This document shows, in pieces, positions 18,836 through 28,053 of a stretch of 64,000 nt of DNA. The stretch lies in NCBI GenBank assembly GCA_022750435.1, contig JAKIVS010000007.1, positions 1 to 64,000 on the forward strand, in the 5' to 3' direction. The notes under the pieces were generated by a model. The model did not search any database and had not been told where the DNA came from. It saw only the letters and a program-made list of their open reading frames with translations. Each line of letters opens with the position of its first letter. The stretch's first letter is position 1. Both the position numbers and the translations under genes were made by a program. Origin of the DNA: Thermoplasmata archaeon. Lineage in GTDB: Archaea; Thermoplasmatota; Thermoplasmata; Lutacidiplasmatales; UBA184.

Positions 18836-19945
18836 CTAGAGAATCTTTCCTGCCCGGACGACCGGCATACCGTCGACGGCAATCTCGGCGCCGGCGAGCG
18901 TCAACCAGGTAAAGAAACTCGATCTGTTGGAGCCCTTCAGATATCGGTTCCCTCCGATCTGCAGCGACACGGAGCCGCCCTCGACCGTCTCCAGGTTGGG
19001 GACGTCCCGGACGGCCGGGTTCAGCCCGAGTTTGAGCACGCTCGTACGATCCTTGCCCGCCGTACCGTTCTTGAATTGGCGGGCAACTTCGTTCCCTCCT
19101 TCCTCGAAGGAAGACGAGGTAAGCTTGCCCTCGGCAAATTCGAGCTTTCCACCGGAGTGCACGTTCCACCAGATATTGGTCCGACGGTTGGCCGAGAAGC
19201 TCCCCTCCGCGGTCTGGGAGTCGAGGGCCACGTCGACGGTTCCGGCGGGGACTTGCTGCAGCATGCCCGAGGGGGAGTCTCCCTTCCGGTAGGGGTGGGG
19301 TCTCCCGTCGTGAATCCGGGACGCGATCCCGGCCAGGGCGACCTCCAGGTGGGTCCCGTTGGAATGAGAGATCCGCACCCGGTTCCCCCGGGAGAACGCC
19401 TTGACGAGCCGGGCGCCGCGCTTGGCCAACTCCCCCGGGTCGACGAGGCTCGCCCGCAGAACGCTTTCCTCCCAGAGCGCGCGGTCCAGGCCCCACCTCG
19501 TGGCCCGCCCCTCGGACACGAACCCCGTGGTCATCCGCACCCCCCGGAGCCGCGCCTTTCGGGCGACGGCGTACCAAGGCCAGTTCCAGGCGAAGGCTTC
19601 GTTGCCGGGTTTGTCGGGAAGCTTCTCGAGGCGGTCTCCGTCGGCCGGGCCCCAGAAATTCACGTACACGTCCGCGGCCCTCAGCGCCGCCCACTCCGGC
19701 GCGCTCGACGTCCCGAGGAGCCGGCTCTGCTTCCGGTCCATCGCGCGCCACCAGGCGTCCTCGTCGTTGCGAACGAGGAGCACCTTCCCGCCCACCCGGC
19801 GGACCTCGTCGACCATCGCCGAGGCCAGAGGCATCGTGTGGTCCCAGGATTCGATGATCGCGTTCTCTCCCGGTCGGACCTTGAGGTACTTGGTCACGAC
19901 GTTGCGGGCGGCCTCGCGCTGCAGCTTCGTGGGGGTTCCCGGCAT
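18836..19945 (-). CDS. M29-like leucyl aminopeptidase family protein
   Basis: ARNVVTKYLKVRPGENAIIESWDHTMPLASAMVDEVRRVGGKVLLVRNDEDAWWRAM...VDVALDSQTAEGSFSANRRTNI...GLNPAVRDVPNLETVEGGSVSLQIGGN. Confidence 0.7.
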   Translation of the reverse strand: MPGTPTKLQREAARNVVTKYLKVRPGENAIIESWDHTMPLASAMVDEVRRVGGKVLLVRNDEDAWWRAMDRKQSRLLGTSSAPEWAALRAADVYVNFWGPADGDRLEKLPDKPGNEAFAWNWPWYAVARKARLRGVRMTTGFVSEGRATRWGLDRALWEESVLRASLVDPGELAKRGARLVKAFSRGNRVRISHSNGTHLEVALAGIASRIHDGRPHPYRKGDSPSGMLQQVPAGTVDVALDSQTAEGSFSANRRTNIWWNVHSGGKLEFAEGKLTSSSFEEGGNEVARQFKNGTAGKDRTSVLKLGLNPAVRDVPNLETVEGGSVSLQIGGNRYLKGSNRSSFFTWLTLAGAEIAVDGMPVVRAGKIL

Positions 19946-20096
19946 GGCTCGAGGCCGAACTCTCGGGACCTACTTGTAACCCGCCGGGGGCAGGGACGCC
20001 GCGGGCTGACTCGAAGGCTCAGTGGCACCCGTTCCCGTATCGCCCGTCGCCGGGGGACGAGGCGTTCTGGGCTTGGCCCTGGAGGAGGGAGAGGAG

Positions 20097-20103
20097 AAAA
20101 AAA
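20097..20103 (-). terminator. oligo-T terminator downstream of pilin genes
   Basis: AAAAAAA on + (T7 on the coding - strand) about 40 bp after the pilin stop, typical archaeal U-tract terminator; marginal. Confidence 0.45.
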
Positions 20104-20142
20104 GGGGATTGGAAAGGGTTGTCGCGCGGGTGCTCCCGAGCC

Positions 20143-20688
20143 CTACGGGAGACTGGCCGTGACCTGGCCCGAGAAGGTGCCCGTCCCAACCGCCACGAAC
20201 TTGTCGCTGAGACCCGTCTGGGTCGGGGTCACCACGAGCGAGAGTTGCATCCCGCTCGTCAGCGTCAGAGTCGTGCTCGCACCGGCGCACGCCGTGCCGC
20301 CCACCGAGGCCGCCCACGCGTTCGTCGCGAACGTGTAGACCGCATCGAAACAGCCCGTGACACCGACGACGGTGACCGTGGTGCCCACGCCGAGGATCGT
20401 GCCCGTCGAGCTGGTGACCTCAAAGGTCATCCCGGCCGGGGTGAGGCCGCTCGAGGGGGTGATGCCCATCGTGTACGTCAGGCCGCCGTTGGACTGCGGG
20501 GTCCCGATCGCGAGCGCGGTCCCGAGGGGCGTGTTGCCGGGCCCCTTGGTCAGCCCCGAGATCAGGATGTACAGCACGGCAGCCAGCACGACCGTGATCG
20601 CCACGAGCAAGATCGTAGCGATGATCGGCGACACTCCGCGCTTTCCCTTCTGTCTCCACCGGCGGGTCGTTCCCATTTGGTTCTGCAT
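20143..20688 (-). CDS. archaeal type IV pilin
   Basis: MQNQMGTTRRWRQKGKRGVSPIIATILLVAITVVLAAVLYILISGLTKG...; class III signal peptide (KRG|VSPIIATILLV). Confidence 0.92.
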   Translation of the reverse strand: MQNQMGTTRRWRQKGKRGVSPIIATILLVAITVVLAAVLYILISGLTKGPGNTPLGTALAIGTPQSNGGLTYTMGITPSSGLTPAGMTFEVTSSTGTILGVGTTVTVVGVTGCFDAVYTFATNAWAASVGGTACAGASTTLTLTSGMQLSLVVTPTQTGLSDKFVAVGTGTFSGQVTASLP

Positions 20689-20728
20689 TTCTGTTTTCCT
20701 CTTCCTTCGTTGTTGAGTTGCGTCCGAT

Positions 20729-21301
20729 CTACGGCAGCGCCTCAGAGACCGTTCCCGAGAACGTCCCCACGCCAATCGCGACGAGGGAGTCCCCGCCGCC
20801 CTGGATGTTCGTCGTGCCGGTCGAGAGATAGAATTGCATGCCGCTCGACAGGACCGTGGTCGTGGTGCCCGGCGGGACGCACGCGTGGGTCGAGGCACCG
20901 GCGGAACCGACAGCCCAACTGTTGGTACTGAAGGTATAGGTGTCCTCAAGGCAACCCTGCGGCCCGATCAGCTGGATGGCGGATCCCGCCAGTGCCGTGA
21001 TCGCACCCGTGGAGGTCTGAATCTGGAAGTTCAGGCTCGCGGGGGTCAGTCCGCTCGACGGCGTGATCGACAGCGTGTAGGTGAACGCGGTGCCGTTCGC
21101 GCCCGCCAGCGGAGATCCCATCGCCAGCGCGGTGCCGAGCGGGGTGTTCCCCGGTCCCTTCGTCAGCCCCGAGATCAGGATGTACAGCACGGCAGCCAGC
21201 ACGACCGTGATCGCCACGAGCAAGATCGTAGCGATGATCGGCGACACTCCGCGCCGTCCGTTCTTTCTCCAACGGCGTTGGCTCTCCGTCCACATCTGCA
21301 T
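20729..21301 (-). CDS. archaeal type IV pilin (paralog)
   Basis: MQMWTESQRRWRKNGRRGVSPIIATILLVAITVVLAAVLYILISGLTKGPGNTPLGTALAMG...; same class III signal and hydrophobic helix as 20143..20688. Confidence 0.92.
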   Translation of the reverse strand: MQMWTESQRRWRKNGRRGVSPIIATILLVAITVVLAAVLYILISGLTKGPGNTPLGTALAMGSPLAGANGTAFTYTLSITPSSGLTPASLNFQIQTSTGAITALAGSAIQLIGPQGCLEDTYTFSTNSWAVGSAGASTHACVPPGTTTTVLSSGMQFYLSTGTTNIQGGGDSLVAIGVGTFSGTVSEALP

Positions 21302-21527
21302 TCGTTTGTTCCTCCAGGGAGTCTCTCCCTGTGGGGAACGCGAGGGGCCGGTTGTGGTATTTGAATATTCCGCAACCTGAATCGGCAATCGACGAACTCG
21401 ATATCGACACGCACCAATACGTATCGGCCTCGCCGGAGCGCCGTGTGTTCCCGGCACACGGCCGACGGGCCGGAGAGGCTCGTAAGGGTTATGGAGCCGC
21501 ACCCCGCTGAGCGGCCCCGGAGCTCCC

Positions 21528-23111
21528 GTGGAGTTCAAGTGGAAGGTCCTCGGCGTCGTCAGCGTCGGGAGCCTCATGGGGGCGATCGACAGCACGGTGC
21601 TGATCATCGCCTTCCCGTCCATCGCCCGCGACCTCTCGGCGAGCCTCGCCGAGATGGTCTGGGCGATCATGATCTACACCCTGATGGGGACCGCCCTGGT
21701 CCTCTCCCTCGGCCGCATCTCCGACATGAAGGGTCGGAAGCGGATGTACAACGCCGGGTTCGTCGTCTTCGTCGTGGGGAGCGCCCTTTGCGGTCTCGCC
21801 AGCGACGGCCTCCAGCTGGTCCTGTTCCGCGGCCTCCAAGGGGTCGGGGGAGCCATGCTGGTCGCGAACAGCTTCGCGATCCTCTCCGACGTCTTCCCGC
21901 CGAACGAGCGCGGCCGCGCCTTCGGCATGAACTCCGTCGTCTGGGGGGTCGGCTCCGTCTTCGGCATCGGCGTCGGGGGCCTGATCCTCACGGTCACCGA
22001 CTGGCGGTGGATCTTCTGGATCAACGTCCCGATCGGCATCGTGGCGACGGCGCTCGCCTTCCTCGTCCTTCGGGAATCGGTCACGCCGAACCCAAAGGAC
22101 ACGTTCGACCTCCCCGCCGCGATCCTGTTCACCGGCGGCTTGGCGACGTTCCTGCTCGGCATCACCGAGGGGATCCTCAACGGCTGGACGGCCCCCATCA
22201 CCGTCTGGCCCTTGCTCGGGTCCCTCCCCCTGCTCGCCGCCTTCGTGGTCTGGGAGGGGTACTACAGCCGGGACCCGATCCTGCCGTTCGAGCTGTTCCG
22301 GAGCTGGTTGTTCAGCGCCTCGCTGATGGCGGCGGTCCTCCAGGGGATCGCGCTGTTCGCCACGAACTTCCTGCTGATGGTGTACTTCCAGGGAATTCGG
22401 GGCGTCCCGGTCCTTACTGCCGCCTTCCTCCTGATCCCCCTGTCCGTCACCCTCTCCGTCTTCGGCCCGCTCGGAGGCCGCTTCTCGGACCGGTACGGCG
22501 CCCGCATCGTCTCGACCGCCGGCCTCGTGATCCAGGCGGGGGTGCTGTTCGCCTTCGCCACCATCACGCCGTCCACGTCCCTCTGGGTCGTTGCCGGGTA
22601 CGAGGCGGCCCTCGGGGTCGGCGGCGGACTGTTCTTCCCGGCGAACACATCGGCGGTCATGTCCGGAGTGCCGAAGCAGCGGTACGGGGTCGCGGCCGGC
22701 GTGATGATGACGCTCCGGAACTCCGCGATGGCCCTCAGCTTCGCCGTCGCCCTGGTTGCATTGACGACCTCGCTCCCCGCGGGGACGTCCGCGGCGATCT
22801 TCGGGGGCACGTTCAGCGCCCAGGGCGCCGCGAGCCTCGGCTTCACGGCGGCCCATCTTGACTCGGTGTTCGTGGGCGGCATGCACACGGTGTTCCTGGT
22901 GGCGGGCACCTTGGTGTCGGCCGCGGCGGTGTTCTCCATCCTTCGGGGACGGGAGTACCGGGCGGGAGCGACGGTCAGCGGGCACGTTCGGTCGGTGCGG
23001 GAGCCGTTCCGGGGCCAGGACGGCCTCTCCCAAGGATCCCGAACAGCCTCTGCCCGCTCGGCCCCCGACCGCCTCGCACCGAGCGTGACCGGGACCGAAC
23101 GTCGCACCTAA
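21528..23111 (+). CDS. MFS transporter, DHA2-like (14-TM drug exporter type)
   Basis: GSLMGAIDSTVLIIAFPSIARDLSASLAEMVWAIMIYTLMGTALVLSLGRISDMKGRKRMYNAGFVVFVVGSALCGLA; motif A and antiporter motif C region. Confidence 0.93.
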   Translation: MEFKWKVLGVVSVGSLMGAIDSTVLIIAFPSIARDLSASLAEMVWAIMIYTLMGTALVLSLGRISDMKGRKRMYNAGFVVFVVGSALCGLASDGLQLVLFRGLQGVGGAMLVANSFAILSDVFPPNERGRAFGMNSVVWGVGSVFGIGVGGLILTVTDWRWIFWINVPIGIVATALAFLVLRESVTPNPKDTFDLPAAILFTGGLATFLLGITEGILNGWTAPITVWPLLGSLPLLAAFVVWEGYYSRDPILPFELFRSWLFSASLMAAVLQGIALFATNFLLMVYFQGIRGVPVLTAAFLLIPLSVTLSVFGPLGGRFSDRYGARIVSTAGLVIQAGVLFAFATITPSTSLWVVAGYEAALGVGGGLFFPANTSAVMSGVPKQRYGVAAGVMMTLRNSAMALSFAVALVALTTSLPAGTSAAIFGGTFSAQGAASLGFTAAHLDSVFVGGMHTVFLVAGTLVSAAAVFSILRGREYRAGATVSGHVRSVREPFRGQDGLSQGSRTASARSAPDRLAPSVTGTERRT

Positions 23112-23208
23112 CGAACCAGCGGCCCCGCGGGATTCCTGCCCCGGCGTCGCCGCCTTCCGCCACAAGCCTTTTCCTCGGCGCCCCGTCCCCAACTTAGGGA
23201 GTCGCTCG

Positions 23209-24087
23209 ATGCACGTCATCGGAGGGTCGGCCTCCACCGCCCTCGCCGAACGGATCTCGCGCGAGCTCGGCAACGCGCCGTTCGCCATCCCGTTCGTCAA
23301 GCGGTTTCCCGACGGGGAACTGTACGTCCGGATCGGCGGGCGCCTGACCGGGGAGGACGTCGTCCTCGTCCAGTCGACCCGCACCGACCAGGACATGATC
23401 GAGCTGCTCCTCCTCGAAGACGCGATCCGGGAGGCCGGGGCGCGGCGTCTGATCGTCGTGGTCCCGTACTTCGGCTACGCCCGGCAGGACCGGTCGTTCT
23501 TCCCCGGCGAACCGATCAGCGCCCGGTCGCTCGCCCACCACATTGAGCTCGACGCCGACGCGGTCGTCACCGTCGACCTCCACTCCCCCTCCACCCGGAG
23601 CGTGTTCGGCAAACCGGCGTACGAGGCGAGCGGCATCCCGGCGATCGCGCGCCTGCTTCGGGAGCGCCCGGTCGACCTCCTGGTCTCCCCCGACAAGGGC
23701 GGGGTGGAACGGGTTCGCCGCATGTCGGAGCTCCTCGACAAGCCGTGGATCGCGCTCGAGAAGAAGCGGATCGACAGCGAGCACGTGGAGCTCGCCCTGC
23801 CCGCCCACGTTCCGCTCGAGCTCGAGGGAAAGCACGTCATCATCGTCGACGACGTCATCTCGACGGGCGGCACCATCGTCGAAGCCGCGAAGCTGCTCAA
23901 GCGCCGGCGCGTCGGTGCGATCGCAGCGGCGTGCACGCACGGCCTGTTCCTCCGCGACGCCTTCGAGCGGATCAAGGCCGTCACCGACGACGTCTACTCC
24001 ACGGACACCCTCGTGAACCCCGCGGAGAAGGCGTCGGTCGCCCCCGACATCGCCCAGATCCTCGAGCGCGAAGGACCGTCCCACTAG
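23209..24087 (+). CDS. prs: ribose-phosphate pyrophosphokinase
   Basis: MHVIGGSASTALAERISRELGNAPFAIPFVKRFPDGELYVRIGG...VVPYFGYARQDRSFFPGEPISA...VIIVDDVISTGGTIVEAAKLL (PRPP loop). Confidence 0.97.
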   Translation: MHVIGGSASTALAERISRELGNAPFAIPFVKRFPDGELYVRIGGRLTGEDVVLVQSTRTDQDMIELLLLEDAIREAGARRLIVVVPYFGYARQDRSFFPGEPISARSLAHHIELDADAVVTVDLHSPSTRSVFGKPAYEASGIPAIARLLRERPVDLLVSPDKGGVERVRRMSELLDKPWIALEKKRIDSEHVELALPAHVPLELEGKHVIIVDDVISTGGTIVEAAKLLKRRRVGAIAAACTHGLFLRDAFERIKAVTDDVYSTDTLVNPAEKASVAPDIAQILEREGPSH

Positions 24088-24094
24088 GGGCCCC

Positions 24095-25060
24095 GTGCCG
24101 GTCCCGGACGTCCGGCCGGCCACCGAGGCCCGCCCCGACGCCCTCCTCGAGCTCGTGCACAGCGCCCGCAAGGAGCTCGTCGCCCGGGGCGAGTCCATCA
24201 CCTCAAGCTGGGTGGAGGAGGCCGCGAACGACCTGAAGGCCGGCCGCCAGGTCGGCTGGACGATCCCGGGTCGGGGCCTCGCCTTCGCCTCGTCCCGGCC
24301 GACGCGGACGTTCGCGCACGTCCATGTCGCGGACGACTCGGACGACGTGGAGGTCGCCGAGGCGCTCCTCGCCGTCCTGATCGCCCACTTCGGCACGCTC
24401 GTCCCACGCCTCGAATCCGGCGTCTCGGGGCTGTCGGAGGAGGCCGAGTCGACCCTCGCCGAGCGGTTCCTCCGGGTTCCGGGAGCCAGCATCCTCCTCA
24501 GGGCCCGAATGGAGCGGCTCGTTCCCCCCGCACTGCCGGGTCCGCCCCTCGCGGACCCGCCGGGATTCGAGCGCACCTCCGTCCGCTCGATCCCGGTCGC
24601 CGCGCTGGCCGAGCTGGACTGGCGCTCGTTCCAGGGGACGCCCGACGAACGGCTGGTCGCGGACACGGTCGAGGAGGACCGGCAGAGCCTGGAGGAGATC
24701 CTGAACGGCCGCATCGGGCGGTTCCTCGAGGAGGCCTCGTGCGCCCTCCTGAGAGACGGACGGGAGCTCGTCGGCGGGATCCTCGTCTCCGAGCACGACC
24801 CGCGGACCGCCGTCGTCCTCGACCTCCTGGTCGAGCCCTCGGAGCGTCGCAAGGGAATCGGCCGGTTCCTCCTCCTCTGGGGTCTGCGCGCCCTGACGGC
24901 CCTCGGGTACAGCTCGGTGCGCCTCTGGGTCACCGAGGCGAACCGCCCGGCCCGAGCCCTCTACGACTCCCTCGGGTTCTCGGTCTCCGGCCGCTCGCGG
25001 ATCTTCCGCTACGAGCGGGAGGGCGGCGGATCGGCCGCGCACCCGCAGACCGCGGCGTGA
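24095..25060 (+). CDS. protein with C-terminal GNAT acetyltransferase domain
   Basis: VLDLLVEPSERRKGIGRFLLLWGLRALTALGYSSVRLWVTEANRPARALYDSLGFSVSGRSRIFRYER. Confidence 0.85.
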   Translation: MPVPDVRPATEARPDALLELVHSARKELVARGESITSSWVEEAANDLKAGRQVGWTIPGRGLAFASSRPTRTFAHVHVADDSDDVEVAEALLAVLIAHFGTLVPRLESGVSGLSEEAESTLAERFLRVPGASILLRARMERLVPPALPGPPLADPPGFERTSVRSIPVAALAELDWRSFQGTPDERLVADTVEEDRQSLEEILNGRIGRFLEEASCALLRDGRELVGGILVSEHDPRTAVVLDLLVEPSERRKGIGRFLLLWGLRALTALGYSSVRLWVTEANRPARALYDSLGFSVSGRSRIFRYEREGGGSAAHPQTAA

Positions 25061-26373
25061 GCACACCCCTCGGCCATCCATCGCGGGCACGCCGGCAGGT
25101 CCACTCCGGAGCCCGAAACGCGGGCGGCCCGGAGGGCCGCCTCGCGGCGCTCGAACAGGGCGCGGAGCGCGTCCGCGGAGCCGAACCGAACGTGCTGGGC
25201 GACGATCCACGGGCCGTCGGAGGGGACCCGCTCGAGTCCGGTGAACAGGTAGCCGGAGGGCACGCCGACCCCAACGCACCGGAGCGCCAATTCGAGCAGG
25301 TAATGCGGGCGGTCCTGGGCCACGCGGTCGGCCGGGACCACCCGGAGGGAGCGCGTGGACTTGACGAGGCACGGCTCCCCACGGAAGCACGCGACGCCCT
25401 CGGCCGGCTCCCCGGACTCGGCGTGGCTCCATGCATACTCCCCTTCCGGCCCGTCCTCCAATACCCCTTGGAGCGCGCTCCACGTCTCGTCGGCTTCCCC
25501 GGTCGGAGGCGGGGCTCGGCGCTCGGCCGGTGCGTCGGACCGCTCGTCGAAGAACCTGCGGCGGGGGTAGGCGAGGTCGCGATACCGGGCGACGCCCGAC
25601 GGGTCGACGGGGGCCGAGGAGAGCCACTCTGCGATCCGGGTCGCCTCAGCGGGGTTCGGTGCCGGGGGATGCACCTCGTCCAGGATCGTTCCGGCGATCG
25701 GTGTCTCCGTGCCCGCGCAGCCGCACACTCCGGAAGAGCGGTACGAGCACCCTCGGTCGAACCACGCACAGCGGGGGAGTCCGGAGGGGTCTCCGCGCTC
25801 CTTCGCGTCCCGGAGGTTCTGGGCCCGCCGAGCCATCTCGTCCTCGATGCGGTCGACCCGGCCAAACCCGACGTCCCAGACTCCGACCGGGTCGGTGACG
25901 CCGGCCGTCGACGAAACGACAATGAGCCGGCCCTCGGAGTGGCCCGCGAGGGCGGCGTACATCGCGAGCTGCTCGAGATAGGTCGGTCGGCTGGCCCGGA
26001 GGTCCTCCTCGGCCCGAGGGGGGCTCGCCGTCGATTTCAGTTCGACCGGCCGACCATCGAGGACGTCGATTCGCCCGACGATCCCGCGCCGCCGGACCCG
26101 CACCTCGCGTGCGCTCGCCGGAACAAGGAAGCGACCCAGGCGTTCGTGCAGCTCTTGGCCGGCCTGAAGCCGGGCCTCCTCCTCCGGAGTGGACGGGAGG
26201 GGGTGGACCGAGCGCCAGTACGCCGCCCGAGGGTCGAGGAGGTCGGTCACCATCACGCCCCGGACCGGACGGTGGGTCCGGTACCGCGTGCGCAGCTCCT
26301 CGGTGAGCGCGGCCGCTTCCTCGACGGTCGCGAGGAGAGGGGCAAGCTCCGCGGGGTCGTCGGCGCGCGTCAT
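25009..26373 (-). CDS. PD-(D/E)XK (Cas4/RecB-like) nuclease family protein, apparent tandem two-domain form
   Basis: GIVGRIDVLDGRPVELKSTAS...RPTYLEQLAMYAAL...CAWFDRGCSYRSSGVCGC, then second half CFRGEPCLVKSTRS...RPHYLLELALRC...CPRWMAEGCAHAAVCGC. Confidence 0.82.
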   Translation of the reverse strand: MTRADDPAELAPLLATVEEAAALTEELRTRYRTHRPVRGVMVTDLLDPRAAYWRSVHPLPSTPEEEARLQAGQELHERLGRFLVPASAREVRVRRRGIVGRIDVLDGRPVELKSTASPPRAEEDLRASRPTYLEQLAMYAALAGHSEGRLIVVSSTAGVTDPVGVWDVGFGRVDRIEDEMARRAQNLRDAKERGDPSGLPRCAWFDRGCSYRSSGVCGCAGTETPIAGTILDEVHPPAPNPAEATRIAEWLSSAPVDPSGVARYRDLAYPRRRFFDERSDAPAERRAPPPTGEADETWSALQGVLEDGPEGEYAWSHAESGEPAEGVACFRGEPCLVKSTRSLRVVPADRVAQDRPHYLLELALRCVGVGVPSGYLFTGLERVPSDGPWIVAQHVRFGSADALRALFERREAALRAARVSGSGVDLPACPRWMAEGCAHAAVCGCAADPPPSRS

Positions 26374-26452
26374 CGAACCCGCCAGCGCGGGCGAGTATAG
26401 AGGACGAGGGGGCCGGAACGCGCGCTTTAACCCGCCGCTCCCTCCGAGGGCC

Positions 26453-28006
26453 ATGCCCTCGAACGGTCCCCTGATCGTCGGCAGCGGGATCGCCGGGCTC
26501 TACGTCGCCCTCCGGGCTCGCGAGCTCGGCCTCCGGCCGACGCTGATCACGAAGTCGCGCCTCGAGGAGTCGAACACGCGCTACGCGCAGGGCGGCATCG
26601 CCGCCGCGGTCGGGGAGGACGACTCGGTCGGGCGCCATCTCGCCGATACGGTGAACGCCGGCGGGGGCCTCGTCGACCGCCGGGCCGCACGGCAACTGAC
26701 CGAGGAGGCCCCGAAGCGGATCGCCGACCTGGTCCGGATGGGAGTGCCGTTCGACACCTTCGATGGCCGCGTCGCGCTCGGACGGGAAGCGGCGCACTCC
26801 CGGTCCCGGATCCTGCACGCGGGCGGGGACGCCACGGGTCTCCAGATCGAAGAGACCCTCCGGCGGCGGGCCCTCCACGAAGGGATCGAGGCGCGGGAAC
26901 GGACCGTCCTCCGCCGCCTCGTGGCGACGAAGGGGGGGGTGACGGCCACCCTCTCCCGCGACGACGGCCGCTCGGTCGAGGTCGTTGAAGGACGCCCGGT
27001 CGTTCTCGCCACCGGCGGGGCCGGCGGGCTCTACCAGTACAGCTCCAACCCGTCGATCACGACCGGGGAGGGGATCGGCCTCGCCTTCCGGGCGGGGGCG
27101 ACCGTCACCGACCTCGAGTTCGTCCAGTTCCATCCCACGACGTTCTACCACGATGGCGCGCCCCGGTTCCTGATGACCGAGGCGATCCGCGGCGAGGGCG
27201 CGGTCCTCCGGAACGACGCCGGGGAGCGGTTCCTCCCGAAGTACGACCGGGCCGCCGAGCTCGCCCCCCGCGACGTGGTCAGCCGCGCCATCGACCGCGA
27301 GATGCGGAGGACGGGGGCGCCGTGCGTCTGGCTCGATGCCACCGGGATCCCGCGCGACCGGCTGTTCGCCCGGTTCCCGACCATCATCCGGTTCTTGGCC
27401 TCGTACGGCATCGACCCGTCGCGGGAGCCGATCCCGGTGGCCCCGGCGGCCCACTACACCGTGGGGGGCGTCGCGACCGACCTGGACGGTCACTCCACGG
27501 TTCCCGGACTGTTCGGGTGTGGGGAGGCCGCCTCCACCGGCGTTCACGGCGCGAACCGCCTCGCCTCGAACTCCCTCCTCGAAGGGCTCGTGTTCGGCGA
27601 ACGGGTCGCCCGACAGTTGCTCCATCCGACGGCCGGTGCGCCCCCCGCGCCGGGTCGGACGGTCACCGTCCGCCTCCGACCGGGTCGGGGGGCGCCGATG
27701 GGGACCGCCGATTTCGAGGAGGTCCGCAAGACCCTCTGGGAGAAGGTGGGGATCGTTCGAGACGGGCCCGGGCTCCGCGAGGCGGTGCGGACCCTGCAGG
27801 CGGTCGGCGACCGGCTCGAGCCCCCGGAGCGAATCGAACTACCAGGGCCCGGCGCCGACGCGGTCCTGACGGCGCGTCTGATCGCCACCGCCGCGCTTAC
27901 CCGGACGGAGAGCCGCGGGGCGCACTGGCGGAGCGACCACCCCAAGACGCTCGACGCCTGGAAGTTCCACCTGGGCCTCTCCGCCGTCGGTGCTCGAACC
28001 CGCTGA
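26453..28006 (+). CDS. nadB: L-aspartate oxidase
   Basis: [75 protein letters not shown]...[15 protein letters not shown]...[33 protein letters not shown]. Confidence 0.97.
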   Translation: MPSNGPLIVGSGIAGLYVALRARELGLRPTLITKSRLEESNTRYAQGGIAAAVGEDDSVGRHLADTVNAGGGLVDRRAARQLTEEAPKRIADLVRMGVPFDTFDGRVALGREAAHSRSRILHAGGDATGLQIEETLRRRALHEGIEARERTVLRRLVATKGGVTATLSRDDGRSVEVVEGRPVVLATGGAGGLYQYSSNPSITTGEGIGLAFRAGATVTDLEFVQFHPTTFYHDGAPRFLMTEAIRGEGAVLRNDAGERFLPKYDRAAELAPRDVVSRAIDREMRRTGAPCVWLDATGIPRDRLFARFPTIIRFLASYGIDPSREPIPVAPAAHYTVGGVATDLDGHSTVPGLFGCGEAASTGVHGANRLASNSLLEGLVFGERVARQLLHPTAGAPPAPGRTVTVRLRPGRGAPMGTADFEEVRKTLWEKVGIVRDGPGLREAVRTLQAVGDRLEPPERIELPGPGADAVLTARLIATAALTRTESRGAHWRSDHPKTLDAWKFHLGLSAVGARTR

Positions 28007-28053
28007 ACCCCCCGGCCGTGCAACGGTTATCCTTCCCCCTCCCTCGCCGAACC

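Noticed and set aside
20551-21253. 90-bp repeats as terminal repeats of a mobile element
   Set aside because: Repeats are direct, lie inside both pilin coding regions in the same frame, and no transposase is present.
23112-23208. Possible tRNA or hairpin RNA between the MFS gene and prs
   Set aside because: GC-rich but no acceptor/T-arm pairing could be assembled on either strand.
21489-23396. 635-aa minus-strand ORF
   Set aside because: Antisense to the MFS transporter; Glu/Arg-rich shadow ORF.
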